From Bacillota bacterium (GTDB taxonomy: Bacteria > Bacillota > Limnochordia > DTU080): 45,705 bases of DNA. This document shows, piece after piece, positions 1 to 7,865 of the stretch (positions within the stretch are counted from its first letter, which is position 1; the number at the start of each line of letters is the position of its first letter). The notes below the pieces were generated by a model, which worked only from the letters and a program-made list of their open reading frames with translations, ran no database searches and was not told the origin of the DNA. Where the stretch lies: positions 1 through 45,705 of the forward strand of contig DULU01000020.1 in the NCBI GenBank assembly GCA_012840225.1, in the 5' to 3' direction. The translations under genes and the position numbers were made by a program.

Positions 1-312
1 CAAATCGATATTATCCAGAGCCACCAACGGGCTTAAAGGTATTAGCCAGCCCCGCAGAGCAGCCTGGGCAGCACGTCCCGTATCACAACGCAGCAGGTCC
101 AGTTGCTGTCCGGTAGCTATCATCAAGGCCGCTTTTTCTTCCCAAAGGATCCATGAATTAACGACTATAGCCTCCACCTCAATGCCGGTTGCTTTAGTAA
201 ACTCGGCAAAGGCTTTCTCCGTACCAGCGACGCCACTCATGTTTAATGCCACAAGTTGTGCCGCCCTGCTGCCCGCCGTGGCAAAAAAATGGCAGCCCCC
301 TATCAATAACAT
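1..312 (-). CDS. ABC sugar-binding protein, N-terminal fragment (runs off window)
   Basis: Reading leftwards from ATG at 312-310 the frame stays open to the window edge (104 codons). After a short hydrophobic start it contains NMSGVAGTEKAFAEF, TGIEVEAIVV and a segment ending GQQLDLLRCDTGR. This is the first lobe of a family-1 extracytoplasmic solute-binding protein: first beta strand, helix, then the 'binding to a target still being defined' loop. The protein would bind a sugar or oligosaccharide outside the cytoplasmic membrane. The start is uncertain. The ATG at 312 gives an unusually short signal sequence (MLLIGGCHFF...) with no basic residues and no clear ribosome-binding site; ATG at 240 would lack a signal altogether. 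The region upstream is occupied by a long inverted repeat, so the 5' end may be damaged. The family assignment is good; the start and intactness are not. Confidence 0.7.
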   Translation of the reverse strand, partial: MLLIGGCHFFATAGSRAAQLVALNMSGVAGTEKAFAEFTKATGIEVEAIVVNSWILWEEKAALMIATGQQLDLLRCDTGRAAQAALRGWLIPLSPLVALDNIDL

Positions 313-379
313 CAGGTTAGGGAGAAATGAGCTGGGCTTTTATGCAGTGGGGCAGAGGGGCAGCCACTTTTTTGCCACG
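277..379. repeat. 23-bp imperfect inverted repeat
   Basis: Arms at 277-299 and 357-379 match at 21 of 23 positions as reverse complements (CGTGGCAAAAAA..TGGC.GCCCC), separated by 57 bases. The left arm overlaps the first codons of the binding-protein fragment. It could be a cruciform, a remnant of a small mobile element, or a duplicated segment that disturbed the 5' end of that gene. The bases from 380 to 562 show no gene or other structure that I can support. Confidence 0.6.
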
Positions 380-562
380 CAGGACTGGAAAGTATTACCA
401 GCCTGGTATCATCCCGCAGCGTGAGCAAATAGGTCCAACAGCAGCAACAGTGGAAAGCTGAGTCACATTTAATGAGATCATCCAGCTAAAAACGCTACAA
501 TACCAGGCCGTGGTGTGAGATGCCCGCCAATTAATTCCTTCCCGCCCCCAGCAAAAATGCTA

Positions 563-591
563 TTGCCATACCTAGTACTGTTAGGTATAAT
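563..591 (+). promoter_or_regulatory. padR promoter with overlapping palindromic operator
   Basis: A -35 box TTGCCA (563-568) and a perfect -10 box TATAAT (586-591) are 17 bases apart. Between them, and overlapping both, is the perfect inverted repeat ATACCTA-N7-TAGGTAT (568-588). The PadR start codon at 598 lies 7 bases after the -10 box, where transcription should begin, so the mRNA is probably leaderless. A dyad covering the core promoter of a PadR gene fits autorepression. Confidence 0.75.
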
Positions 592-597
592 CTGACC

Positions 598-960
598 ATG
601 AGAATCGATAAGGAATTAACAGCCGCATCAGTGGTCCCGCTATTGCTCCTCTTGCTTGAACAAGAAGAAAGCTATGGCTACCGGATCATCAAGCGCATCC
701 GGGAGTGTTCGCAAGGGCATTGGCAGTGGTCCGAAGGGATGCTGTACCCTGTCCTGCACCGCCTGGAGCAGCGCAAATGGATTGAGTCCTTCTGGCACAT
801 GGCCGAGAGCGGGCGCCGGCGCAAATATTACCGGCTGACCGCACTCGGGCGCAAAGAATTACATAGGCAACTGGAACAATGGCGGATGATATACGGTACT
901 TTGTCGCAATTGGGGTTTGAGCACCAAAGTCAAGAGAAACAAGACGAGAGAGAGGAGTAG
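598..960 (+). CDS. PadR-family transcriptional regulator
   Basis: This 120-residue protein has the PadR winged-helix layout: an N-terminal helix followed by the motif ESYGYRIIKRI (about residues 24-34), then EGMLYPVLHRLEQRKWIES (about 47-65) as recognition helix and wing lead-in, the wing GRRRKYYRLTALGR (about 72-85), and a short C-terminal dimerisation helix. PadR proteins are small repressors, often autoregulated and responsive to small molecules or envelope stress. No ribosome-binding site precedes the ATG, because the -10 box ends only 6 bases before it, which supports a leaderless message. The gene ends at TAG 958-960, 4 bases before the start of the next gene, a membrane protein with which it must form one operon. 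It likely binds the dyad at 568-588. The family is clear; the effector is unknown. Confidence 0.9.
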   Translation: MRIDKELTAASVVPLLLLLLEQEESYGYRIIKRIRECSQGHWQWSEGMLYPVLHRLEQRKWIESFWHMAESGRRRKYYRLTALGRKELHRQLEQWRMIYGTLSQLGFEHQSQEKQDEREE

Positions 961-964
961 TCAC

Positions 965-2338
965 TTGGGGTCGGATATTGATATCGAACAGGAAATAACC
1001 AACTGGAAGCAGGCCCTTAAGGAGCAGGCCGGTTTATCGGCCGATGATTTACAGGAATTAGAAGACCATCTGCGGGACCAGATGGATGAGCTGGAACGGG
1101 GAGGATTGGCCAAGCGGGAAGCTTTGTTGATTGCCATGCTGCGCCTGGGTCAGCCGCAGAATCTGATTGCCGAACTGTCCAAAGTGCATAGCGACCGCCT
1201 ATGGAAGCAGCTCTTTGCCCCTTCCCACACCACGGCGCAAGCAGCCGGCCACAGCCGCCGGGAGTTGGTACAGGTTATCCTGGCCGCTGTTCTGGCCGCC
1301 CTGTTAGGCAAAATCCCGCTCCTCTTCGGCATCAGTTTGAGCGACCCGACCGGCGGCGGTGAGGAGTTTTACTTCCGCAACCTAAGCTTATTCGTTGCTC
1401 CCGTGCTCCTCTGCGGCTTTTATTTCTGGCGCCGCTTCTCCACCCCGCTTGTGGCCTGGCTCGCCGGCATGCTCCTCATCACCGCCCTGACCGCCAATCT
1501 TTATCCCTTCCAGCCGGGCAGCAACACCTCCGGCCTCGTGGCTTTGCACATGCCCCTGTTGCTCTGGCTGGTGATAGGCGTGGCCTATTGCGGCGACGAC
1601 TGGCGCAGCACGAGGGCGGTATGGGATTTCACCCGCTACTCCGGGGAATTTTTCATATACTCCGTCCTTATCGCCGCCGGCGGGATGGTCTTCATGGCTT
1701 TGGCAACGGCCTTCGCCGAAGCGCTGGGCATACAGGCGGAAAACTTCCTGATGGAATGGGTAGGTTTCAGCGGTCTCCTGGGTGTGCCCATCGTTGCCGC
1801 CTACCTCGCGGAAAAGAAGCGCAGCTTAATCGCTAACATGGCACCGATGCTGGCCAAGATATTTATCCCGCTCTTCCTCCTCCTCATGGTAGCTTTGATC
1901 CTCACCATCACCGTTCTCGGGCAAGACCTGATGCAGGACCGGAACACCCTCATTCTCATCGACATCCTGCTGATGCTGGTGGTGGGTATGGTACTCTACG
2001 ACCTCTCCGCCAGGGATGAAGCCGCTCCCTTCGGACCGGCAGATACCCTAAATCTGGCGCTGATGCTCGCCGCCATCATCATCGACTGCTACGCTTTAGC
2101 CGGGATCGCCGGCCGCCTGGGACTCTATGGCTTCAGTCCGAACAAGACGGCAGCTTTAGGGGAGAATATCCTCCTCTTGGCCAACCTGGCTGGGTTGGCG
2201 GTAGGTTACATCAAATACGCCCTCCGCCAGGGAAGTCTGCAGCATTTATTATCCATCCAGACGCGCTTCTGGCCGTTTTACCTGGTTTGGCTGGCCTTTG
2301 TGGTCTGGATAATGCCGCTGCTCTATAACTTCCGCTGA
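965..2338 (+). CDS. Polytopic membrane protein, PadR partner (permease-prefix type)
   Basis: I start this 457-residue protein at TTG 965 because AGAGGAG (951-957) sits 7 bases upstream; an in-frame TTG at 917 lies inside padR and lacks a site. The first 90 or so residues form a soluble helical region (DIEQEITNWKQALKEQ, LEDHLRDQMDEL, ALLIAMLRLGQPQ). This matches the 'permease prefix' or DUF1700-like segment usually found next to PadR regulators. About ten or eleven hydrophobic membrane segments follow, ending in WLAFVVWIMPLLYNF. PadR plus prefix-membrane-protein pairs are common in Bacillota; their biochemical role is not established. It could be a DUF4153-like membrane protein. Its convergent neighbour ends 11 bases downstream. 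Topology is clear from the sequence, the precise family less so. Confidence 0.7.
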   Translation: MGSDIDIEQEITNWKQALKEQAGLSADDLQELEDHLRDQMDELERGGLAKREALLIAMLRLGQPQNLIAELSKVHSDRLWKQLFAPSHTTAQAAGHSRRELVQVILAAVLAALLGKIPLLFGISLSDPTGGGEEFYFRNLSLFVAPVLLCGFYFWRRFSTPLVAWLAGMLLITALTANLYPFQPGSNTSGLVALHMPLLLWLVIGVAYCGDDWRSTRAVWDFTRYSGEFFIYSVLIAAGGMVFMALATAFAEALGIQAENFLMEWVGFSGLLGVPIVAAYLAEKKRSLIANMAPMLAKIFIPLFLLLMVALILTITVLGQDLMQDRNTLILIDILLMLVVGMVLYDLSARDEAAPFGPADTLNLALMLAAIIIDCYALAGIAGRLGLYGFSPNKTAALGENILLLANLAGLAVGYIKYALRQGSLQHLLSIQTRFWPFYLVWLAFVVWIMPLLYNFR

Positions 2339-2349
2339 CTGACTAAAAG

Positions 2350-3324
2350 CTATACTGTTGCCGTCTCTCCGTTCTTGTTCAGGAGAGAACGGGCGGCGGT
2401 CACTATTTTCTCCGCCGTCATGCCATATTTGGTCAAAAGCTCTTCCGGAGTGCCCGACTCGCCGAAGCTGTCGGGCATACCGATCATGCGCATCGGCACC
2501 GGGTATGTTTGCACGACCACTTCGGCCACCGCCGCCCCCAGGCCGCCCGCCAACTGGTGTTCCTCGGCGGTGACAATCCGTCCCGTCTCCTTGGCCGCCC
2601 GGATGATTGCTTCCCGGTCCAGCGGCTTCAGGGTGTGCATATTTATCACTCTGGCTTCGATTCCTTCGCCGGCCAATATTTCGGCGGCATCCAACGCCTG
2701 GCTCACCATATAACCGTTGGCGATAAAGGTGATATCGCCCCCCTGGCGCATCACCAGAGCTTTGCCCAGCTCAAACGGCGTATCTTCATTGGTGACGACT
2801 GGGACCTTCTCCCTCCCGTAGCGCACATAAGCGGGGCCATACATCTTGGCAACCGCCAAGGTGGCCTTTCTGGTTTCATGATAATCGCATGGCACCACCA
2901 GGGTCATGTTGGGCACCACCCTCATCACGGCACAATCCTCCAGCGCCTGGTGGGTGGCGCCGTCCGGCCCCACGGAAATGCCGCCGTGCGCTCCGGCCAT
3001 CTTCACATTTAGATTCGAATAGCAAATGGTAGTGCGGATCTGATCCCAGGCCCGCCCGCTCAGAAACACGCCGTATGAGGAAACGAAAGGAATCAGGCCG
3101 GCTAAAGCCATACCGGCAGCGGCACACAGCATATTCTGTTCGGCGATGCCGAAGCTGAAGAAGCGTTCGGGATATTTCTCTTTAAACCATAAAGCCCGGG
3201 TGGATTCCGATAGATCCGCTCCCAGCATCACCACCCGCCGGTCCGTTTTGCCCAGTTCAATGATGGCATCTCCAAAACCATCTCGGCAGAGCCGCCACTC
3301 ACGCTTACCCGTCGACGTTTGCAC
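2350..3324 (-). CDS. Transketolase, C-terminal subunit
   Basis: This half of a split transketolase carries the pyrimidine-binding and C-terminal domains. After the start come VVMLGADLSES, FFSFGIAEQNM (the catalytic-glutamate motif of the pyrimidine domain), GISVGPDGATHQALED, and a C-terminal Rossmann-like domain with DITFIANGYMVSQALDAA and TAEEHQLAGGLG. With its partner it transfers two-carbon ketol units in the pentose phosphate pathway, using thiamine diphosphate. I prefer GTG 3324 (324 residues), because GGAGG lies about 11 bases upstream; the longer ATG at 3363 has no site and falls in a tandem duplication. It follows the N-terminal subunit by 77 bases on the same strand. In this locus it would convert pentoses released from polysaccharides, and such split transketolases frequently sit in sugar-utilisation clusters. 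Confidence 0.92.
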   Translation of the reverse strand: MQTSTGKREWRLCRDGFGDAIIELGKTDRRVVMLGADLSESTRALWFKEKYPERFFSFGIAEQNMLCAAAGMALAGLIPFVSSYGVFLSGRAWDQIRTTICYSNLNVKMAGAHGGISVGPDGATHQALEDCAVMRVVPNMTLVVPCDYHETRKATLAVAKMYGPAYVRYGREKVPVVTNEDTPFELGKALVMRQGGDITFIANGYMVSQALDAAEILAGEGIEARVINMHTLKPLDREAIIRAAKETGRIVTAEEHQLAGGLGAAVAEVVVQTYPVPMRMIGMPDSFGESGTPEELLTKYGMTAEKIVTAARSLLNKNGETATV

Positions 3325-3352
3325 GCTTATTTCATCCTCCAACCGAAACCAG

Positions 3353-3378
3353 AATAGTTGCATCTAATAGTTGCATCT
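3353..3378. repeat. Perfect 13-bp tandem duplication
   Basis: AATAGTTGCATCT occurs twice head to tail (3353-3365, 3366-3378) between the two transketolase subunit genes. The duplication supplies an extra in-frame ATG upstream of the C-terminal subunit gene, with no ribosome-binding site. It is probably replication slippage and is recent, since the copies are identical. Confidence 0.85.
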
Positions 3379-3401
3379 ACATGGATTTTTCCACATCGGG
3401 A

Positions 3402-4223
3402 TCAGTAAAGCTGAGATAAAGCCAGCTCCAGCTCTTGAGCGTTGGGAGCCTTGCCGTGCCAGGCGGCCTTGTTTTCCATAAACGGCACTCCCTTACCCTT
3501 GATGGTGCGGGCCACTATAACGGTGGGTTTATTTTTGACGGAGGCTGCTTCATCATAAGCGGCCACCACCTGGGCTATGTCATGGCCGTCGATCTCGATG
3601 ACATGCCAGTTGAATGCCCGCCATTTATCGGCGCACGGATCGAGCATCATCACGTCTTCCGTGCTGCCGTCGATTTGCATGTAATTGCGGTCGACAATGC
3701 CGCAGAGATTATCGAGCCGGTAGTGGCCGGCGCTCATAGCTGCTTCCCAAATCTGGCCTTCCTGGATTTCGCCGTCGCCCATCAGGACGTAGGTGCGCCA
3801 GGGGTAGCCGCACAACTTGGCCGCCACCGCCAAACCGACGCCGATGGAAAGGCCTTGGCCCAAAGAACCGGTGGACACTTCGATCCCCGGAGGCCTGCCT
3901 TTTGCCGGGTGACCTTGCAGGCGGCTGCCCAGTTTGCGCAAGGTGAGAAGCTCCTCGCGAGGGAAATAGCCGGCATGGGCCATAACGGCATATAAGGCCG
4001 GGGCTATATGGCCCTTGGACAGGATAAACCTGTCGCGCTCCGCCCAGTCAGGCTCGGCAGGGCGATGCCGCAGGCGGGAAAAATAGAGGCCGACCAGGAT
4101 TTCTACGGCGGAAAGAGAGCCGCCGGGATGCCCGGACCCGGCCGCCGCGATCATGCGCAGGATATCTTCACGGACCACACGACACATTCTCTGCAACTTT
4201 TCCAATTCCGACATTTCCGACAT
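3402..4223 (-). CDS. Transketolase, N-terminal (TPP-binding) subunit
   Basis: This 273-residue subunit holds the diphosphate-binding domain: GSGHPGGSLSAVEIL (about residues 30-44), ERDRFILSKGHIAPALYAV, and the TPP/metal motif GDGEIQEGQIWEA (GDG at 149-151) followed by the DRN at the expected distance. It pairs with the C-terminal subunit downstream to make a complete enzyme. I start at ATG 4223, preceded by AAGGAG about 12 bases upstream. A longer reading frame to 4268 would run through that Shine-Dalgarno site and into the terminator of the upstream operon. Because that terminator lies just before it, the two transketolase genes probably have their own promoter in the short gap, or depend on read-through. 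Function is clear from the motifs. Confidence 0.92.
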   Translation of the reverse strand: MSEMSELEKLQRMCRVVREDILRMIAAAGSGHPGGSLSAVEILVGLYFSRLRHRPAEPDWAERDRFILSKGHIAPALYAVMAHAGYFPREELLTLRKLGSRLQGHPAKGRPPGIEVSTGSLGQGLSIGVGLAVAAKLCGYPWRTYVLMGDGEIQEGQIWEAAMSAGHYRLDNLCGIVDRNYMQIDGSTEDVMMLDPCADKWRAFNWHVIEIDGHDIAQVVAAYDEAASVKNKPTVIVARTIKGKGVPFMENKAAWHGKAPNAQELELALSQLY

Positions 4224-4268
4224 GAATGATAAGCACTCCTTGTCACTGGCTCGCAAGCATGGTAACAC

Positions 4269-4294
4269 AAAAACCCCCTGGAGGAAATAGGGGG
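4269..4294 (-). terminator. Rho-independent terminator (minus strand)
   Basis: On the minus strand CCCCCT (paired with AGGGGG) closes a 9-base loop and is followed directly by TTTTT (4273-4269). It lies after the sugar isomerase gene (4373-5275) and before the transketolase pair, so it separates the two transcription units. Confidence 0.75.
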
Positions 4295-4372
4295 AATTGG
4301 TGATGACTAATTATTACTATCGTAATAAAAGTAATGTGATTGTGAACGCGATAGCAGATGTCGGAATCTGAG

Positions 4373-5275
4373 TTAGTGGTGGTCACCATCCTGGGGCAGC
4401 TGCCGGAGAATGTATTCCTTCGAGCGGAGCAGTGCGGCTACTATGGTATCCCAGGGTAAGGGAGGCGAGGGTGGATAGGCTCTTTTTTGCCTGTCGAATT
4501 CCATCCCCAAGGGCATTTCTACCGTGAGAAGATCAGGCAGCCCGGTTATGGCCAGATGCTGGAAGACAGCCTCATAGTCAACCTCTCCTTCCCCGATAGG
4601 CATGCTGCGCAAACGGTCCCGCACGATGGAGGTATCCTTGATGTGCAGGTTGACCAGGGCTGGGAACAACGGCTGCAGGCGAGGTAGCGGCTGAATGGCG
4701 CCGAAGGAAGCATTGAAAACGTTTCCGCAATCAAAGTTGACGGCCACCGGACTGCCTTTCATCGTTGCCAACAGATCGCTATAGACTTCCGGTGCGGGAA
4801 GGTAGTTGCCGGGATTTTCCAGGCCAATGACCAAGCCCAAATCGCCGGCCAAACCGGCCAGATGCTGTAAATTGGTCATAAAAGCAATCCAATCCGCCGG
4901 CGGACTAATATTGGTGATGACGATGCGGCAACCCAAATCCCGGGCAAATTGCATTCGCTTGGCGAAGCGAACCGTGGCGCCGGGAGAAGCCAGATCCATG
5001 TGCGCGGCGAAGGCTACCGTCTCAAGTCCGCATCTCTCCAGCAAGGAGCGGATCGCCTCCGCTTGCGCCGGGTGCATATCGCTGTCTGTTAAGTGCTCCA
5101 CGTATTTATCGATTGCCGCCAACTCCACATAACGATAGCCGGCAGCAGCCACACCCTGCACAGCTTCCTCCAGGCTATAGCCGATAAAAGCAAGGGTACC
5201 GGCCGCCAGCTTGACGGATGTGGCCGGGCGGTGGGTTCGGTTAACCGGCAAGGCAGTCATGGCTTGGCTTTTCAT
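4373..5275 (-). CDS. Sugar phosphate isomerase/epimerase (xylose isomerase-like TIM barrel)
   Basis: This 300-residue protein shows the AP-endonuclease-2/xylose-isomerase-like barrel: SLEEAVQGVAAAGYRYVEL near the N-terminus, AFAAHMDLASPG, GLVIGLENPGN (metal-ligand glutamate), VAVNFDCGNV, ALVNLHIKDTS (ligand histidine), GEGEVDYEAVFQHL and LLTVEMPL. These strand-end Glu, Asp and His residues bind the divalent metal. It likely isomerises or epimerises a keto- or aldo-sugar in the cytoplasm; the substrate cannot be told from sequence. The ATG overlaps the stop of the upstream cupin gene (ATGA), so the two are translationally coupled. It is the last gene of the serine hydrolase-DUF4185-cupin-isomerase operon, before the terminator at 4269-4294. 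Family certain, substrate open. Confidence 0.85.
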   Translation of the reverse strand: MKSQAMTALPVNRTHRPATSVKLAAGTLAFIGYSLEEAVQGVAAAGYRYVELAAIDKYVEHLTDSDMHPAQAEAIRSLLERCGLETVAFAAHMDLASPGATVRFAKRMQFARDLGCRIVITNISPPADWIAFMTNLQHLAGLAGDLGLVIGLENPGNYLPAPEVYSDLLATMKGSPVAVNFDCGNVFNASFGAIQPLPRLQPLFPALVNLHIKDTSIVRDRLRSMPIGEGEVDYEAVFQHLAITGLPDLLTVEMPLGMEFDRQKRAYPPSPPLPWDTIVAALLRSKEYILRQLPQDGDHH

Positions 5276-5703
5276 GCTTCCCCACCTTTGGGAGTGACGC
5301 CGGCGGCACCGGCTTTTGCCACAGCAGCGGCAGCATCCAGGCAGCGTTTGTAGTTTTCCTCCGCCGTATAGCCCGGTACAAATACAGTGACGAAGGTCAT
5401 GTCGTTATCAGCCGTGTTGATCATCTGGTGCATTTCCTCTTTGAGCACCCAATAGACATAGTTGGGAGCGATCGGGTATTCCTTTCCCTCCACCTTCATT
5501 ACCCCCGCGCCGGATAAGATGAAGATCAGCTCAGGGCGATCGTGCTTGTGATAATCCGTTTGGCTCCTGGCATGCAAGACCACATGGCTGAAGGTGAGCT
5601 CTTTTACATCATTTTTATCCGGAGCCAGCAAAACCTTGATGGTGCGGTGAAATGGAGCACCGATGGTGACGCCTTTTTCCTCATTGGTGTGAACGATTAC
5701 CAT
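5272..5703 (-). CDS. Cupin-domain protein
   Basis: This 143-residue single-domain cupin has motif 1 DYHKHDRPELIFILSGAG (residues about 50-67, metal ligands H-x-H and the Glu) and a second motif ending EEMHQMINTADND. No signal peptide is present. Small cupins in sugar clusters act as sugar isomerases, mutarotase-like enzymes or ligand sensors; here nothing decides among them. The gene starts 2 bases after the DUF4185-type gene, using a Shine-Dalgarno (AGGAGAAGAG) inside that gene's last codons. It overlaps the isomerase downstream by 4 bases, so it is made stoichiometrically with both. The second cupin gene at 9111-9491 is a distant relative, not a recent duplicate. Confidence 0.8.
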   Translation of the reverse strand: MVIVHTNEEKGVTIGAPFHRTIKVLLAPDKNDVKELTFSHVVLHARSQTDYHKHDRPELIFILSGAGVMKVEGKEYPIAPNYVYWVLKEEMHQMINTADNDMTFVTVFVPGYTAEENYKRCLDAAAAVAKAGAAGVTPKGGEA

Positions 5704-5705
5704 GT

Positions 5706-6683
5706 TTACTCTTCTCCTGTCAATATAAATTTAGCTTGACGCACGCAGAAATTATCCCAGGAGGATGAGACCAGGTAGCAGGTTTTACCGTCCGCGCTCA
5801 TCCACTTGGTGGGGAAAGAATTGGTCTCACCCGGGGGCATATCCCATTCCTCCACGCTCCATACTTCCGTCCAGGGTCCCCATGGCTCGGGAGCGTCATA
5901 AATGGCTAAACCTCCCTTGAAACGGGCATCCTCCCCCGGTAGCATCCTTGTCTGGCACCATAAATAGCGCCCCAACCCTTGGTTATATGAGACCGTCGAG
6001 CGATAGCACCTGCCTGGTAAAGTAAAGACAGGGCCATGCTCGGCGAAGTCCTTGGTCCAGACCGGCCGGCCGTCCTCAGCCAACCGGACAAAAAACTCGT
6101 AGGCCTCCCTATCGGCTATGCTCTGTTTGGGCACCCTGGCCAGGATCATACCGTCGGCAGCATCATAGGCAGTCTCCTGGTCGGGCGAATAAATATAGAC
6201 ATAATTATCACGGGCACCGGCATAGTTAGGACCATAATTCAAAAAGGTGGGACAGCCGAAACTCTGGGTAAACTTCCAGTTCGCCCAGGTCCAGGTGCGG
6301 CTGTGGTCGGTGGACCAGGCCAGGATGGAGTTCGCCATATTGCGCACCAGTATATACAATATCCCATCGACCATCAGCATGCCGCTTGGCTTCCCTCCGC
6401 GAGGCCCATGGCCTACAGTCTCGCCGCTGGCGGAGCGGATATTCACGCCTTTGATATCCGGCGGCGACCCTTCCACCCGGGCAAATCCCATGCTCAACTT
6501 GATATCGATGATCGGATCAAAGCCGCGGCCGTCGCCGTAGGCCGTGTATAAGTGCCCGTCGTCGGCCCAGGTATTCACCCAGATATCGCTGCCGTCTTTT
6601 CCGGTACCTCTGGCCAGGCGGATCACTTCATCCAAAGGCGCCCATTCGATCTTCTTGATTACCGGGCTGGGTGCGTAATCCAA
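5706..6683 (-). CDS. DUF4185-like beta-propeller protein, paralogue 1
   Basis: This 325-residue protein has repeated Trp/Gly/Asp-rich strands typical of a five-bladed propeller. Marker motifs are NTWADDGHLYTAYGDGRGF (about residues 37-55), SFGCPTFLNYGPNYAGARD, YVYIYSPD, a PEPWGPWTEV strand near the C-terminus and FPTKWMSADG. The same motifs recur in the proteins at 15397-16581 and 16611-17684. I assign them to the DUF4185 group by pattern, not by a search; some members of that family are endo-D-arabinanases (CAZy GH183). No signal peptide is visible, which is unusual for an endo-acting polysaccharidase and suggests oligosaccharide cleavage in the cytoplasm. The start is TTG 6683, with GAGGAG about 9 bases upstream, inside the end of the serine hydrolase gene (25-base overlap). 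Confidence 0.65.
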   Translation of the reverse strand: MDYAPSPVIKKIEWAPLDEVIRLARGTGKDGSDIWVNTWADDGHLYTAYGDGRGFDPIIDIKLSMGFARVEGSPPDIKGVNIRSASGETVGHGPRGGKPSGMLMVDGILYILVRNMANSILAWSTDHSRTWTWANWKFTQSFGCPTFLNYGPNYAGARDNYVYIYSPDQETAYDAADGMILARVPKQSIADREAYEFFVRLAEDGRPVWTKDFAEHGPVFTLPGRCYRSTVSYNQGLGRYLWCQTRMLPGEDARFKGGLAIYDAPEPWGPWTEVWSVEEWDMPPGETNSFPTKWMSADGKTCYLVSSSWDNFCVRQAKFILTGEE

Positions 6684-7738
6684 GAACGGTTCTCCTCTCT
6701 CCCTACCGCCGCAATAAGCGGGGCGAACAGCTTCTCCCTCAAGTCAAAACCGTCGTCACGACCATTGCGCACCAGGATCAGATCCAGGCTGGGAACCACG
6801 AACAGCACCTGTCTGCCGGCACCGAGGCCATAAAAGGCATCCCGCGGCACCTCCGGCCAGCGCCCGTCGCTGTTGCCGTACCAGCACAGGGCGTATTTTG
6901 GATCGGCGGGAAGAACGCTGCCGGCAAGCATCTGCTCAACCACTTCACTTGATATAATCGTTTGCCCTTCCCAGTCTCCTTTGCGCAGCATCAGCCGTCC
7001 AACAGCAGCTATGGCCCGGGCGGTGTAGGCACCGCCGCCCCAGTTGGCCACGAGCGGCAGGCCGTGGAGATAAAACGTTTTCCCATAGCCGACCGACCAT
7101 TCCTCAGGTGGAACCCCGATCTTGTCCATGATGCGCTGTTTCAGGAGGGTGCGTATATCCTGGCAATCATGGCCGGCCTTGCGCAGGCTGGCGGTAACCG
7201 TATAGGCCAGGACAGCCATGCCCGGATTGCTGTATAAATGAGCGGTGCCGGGAGTGAAGAGCACCGGTACTTCATTCAGCGAAATGGAGAAGGGATCGGG
7301 CTCCTGGCGCCAGAAGGCTCCTTTCCATCCCGGCAACTCGGCGTGAGGTAAATCATCCTGTTCAGCATCGTCCAGTCCGGAGGAATGCGTCGCCAGATGC
7401 CTGATGGTGATCTGAGATTTGAGCGGATCATCCTGCCAGGAAGGGATGAAGGCGGCCGCCCGGTCGTCCGGTGCGATGAGACCGTCATCCATCGCCAGGG
7501 CGAGGGACAGGCCGCCGACCATAGCTTTGGCCAGCGAAGCCGTATAATTCTTGACCTGCCTGCCGTGGTCGGGAGCATACCATTCCCATACGATACGGTC
7601 ATGCCTGGCCACCAAAAGGGCTTTGGTTAAGTGGCGCGCCATTTCCTCCTGCCAGGCAGCCAAGCGGGCGGCGTTCATGCCGACTTCGTCCGGAGCAGCA
7701 TTTTTCCAGCTAAAGGTGGCATTTTGTTCATCCCCCAA
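6659..7738 (-). CDS. Serine hydrolase, beta-lactamase/penicillin-binding fold (family S12-like), 1
   Basis: This protein of 359 residues has the class C beta-lactamase/esterase signature: nucleophile motif SLAK at 68-71 (NYTASLAKAM), the tyrosine motif YSN at 169-171, HLATHSSGLDD (114-124), and a final glycine-rich strand. Such proteins are esterases, amidases or transacylases as often as lactamases. With no signal peptide and neighbours that act on sugars, an esterase removing acyl groups from imported oligosaccharides is a reasonable guess. The start is TTG 7738 with GGAGG 7 bases upstream. It is the first gene of the four-gene operon running to 4373. An identical 14-bp operator at 7790-7803 and 9045-9058 places it under the LacI protein encoded just upstream. 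A paralogue lies at 9494-10531. Confidence 0.82.
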   Translation of the reverse strand: MGDEQNATFSWKNAAPDEVGMNAARLAAWQEEMARHLTKALLVARHDRIVWEWYAPDHGRQVKNYTASLAKAMVGGLSLALAMDDGLIAPDDRAAAFIPSWQDDPLKSQITIRHLATHSSGLDDAEQDDLPHAELPGWKGAFWRQEPDPFSISLNEVPVLFTPGTAHLYSNPGMAVLAYTVTASLRKAGHDCQDIRTLLKQRIMDKIGVPPEEWSVGYGKTFYLHGLPLVANWGGGAYTARAIAAVGRLMLRKGDWEGQTIISSEVVEQMLAGSVLPADPKYALCWYGNSDGRWPEVPRDAFYGLGAGRQVLFVVPSLDLILVRNGRDDGFDLREKLFAPLIAAVGREENRSWITHPAR

Positions 7739-7757
7739 GGGAACCCCTCCATTTGCC

Positions 7758-7786
7758 GAGTCAGTCGGTTTTGCTGAGTCAGTCGG
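7758..7786. repeat. Direct repeat in operon promoter region
   Basis: GAGTCAGTCGG occurs at 7758-7768 and again at 7776-7786 (18-base period), just beside the operator at 7790-7803 and upstream of the serine hydrolase start. It may be an activator site or a slippage duplication. Confidence 0.55.
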
Positions 7787-7789
7787 CAG

Positions 7790-7803
7790 TGTAAACCATT
7801 ACA
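7790..7803. promoter_or_regulatory. LacI-type operator
   Basis: TGTAAACCATTACA has TGTAA/TTACA arms around a 4-base centre. Its exact reverse complement lies at 9045-9058, on the other side of the LacI gene. It sits 52 bases before the serine hydrolase start codon. Confidence 0.65.
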
Positions 7804-7865
7804 TTTACAACCAATAACTTCGGGCTGCCGGCACCAAATCCTCTACCTTATATCCTATTTTCCCT

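Noticed and set aside
182-424. Plus-strand 80-codon frame at the left end
   Set aside because: It is antisense to a clear binding-protein frame over 182-312 and covers the inverted repeat; no ribosome-binding site.
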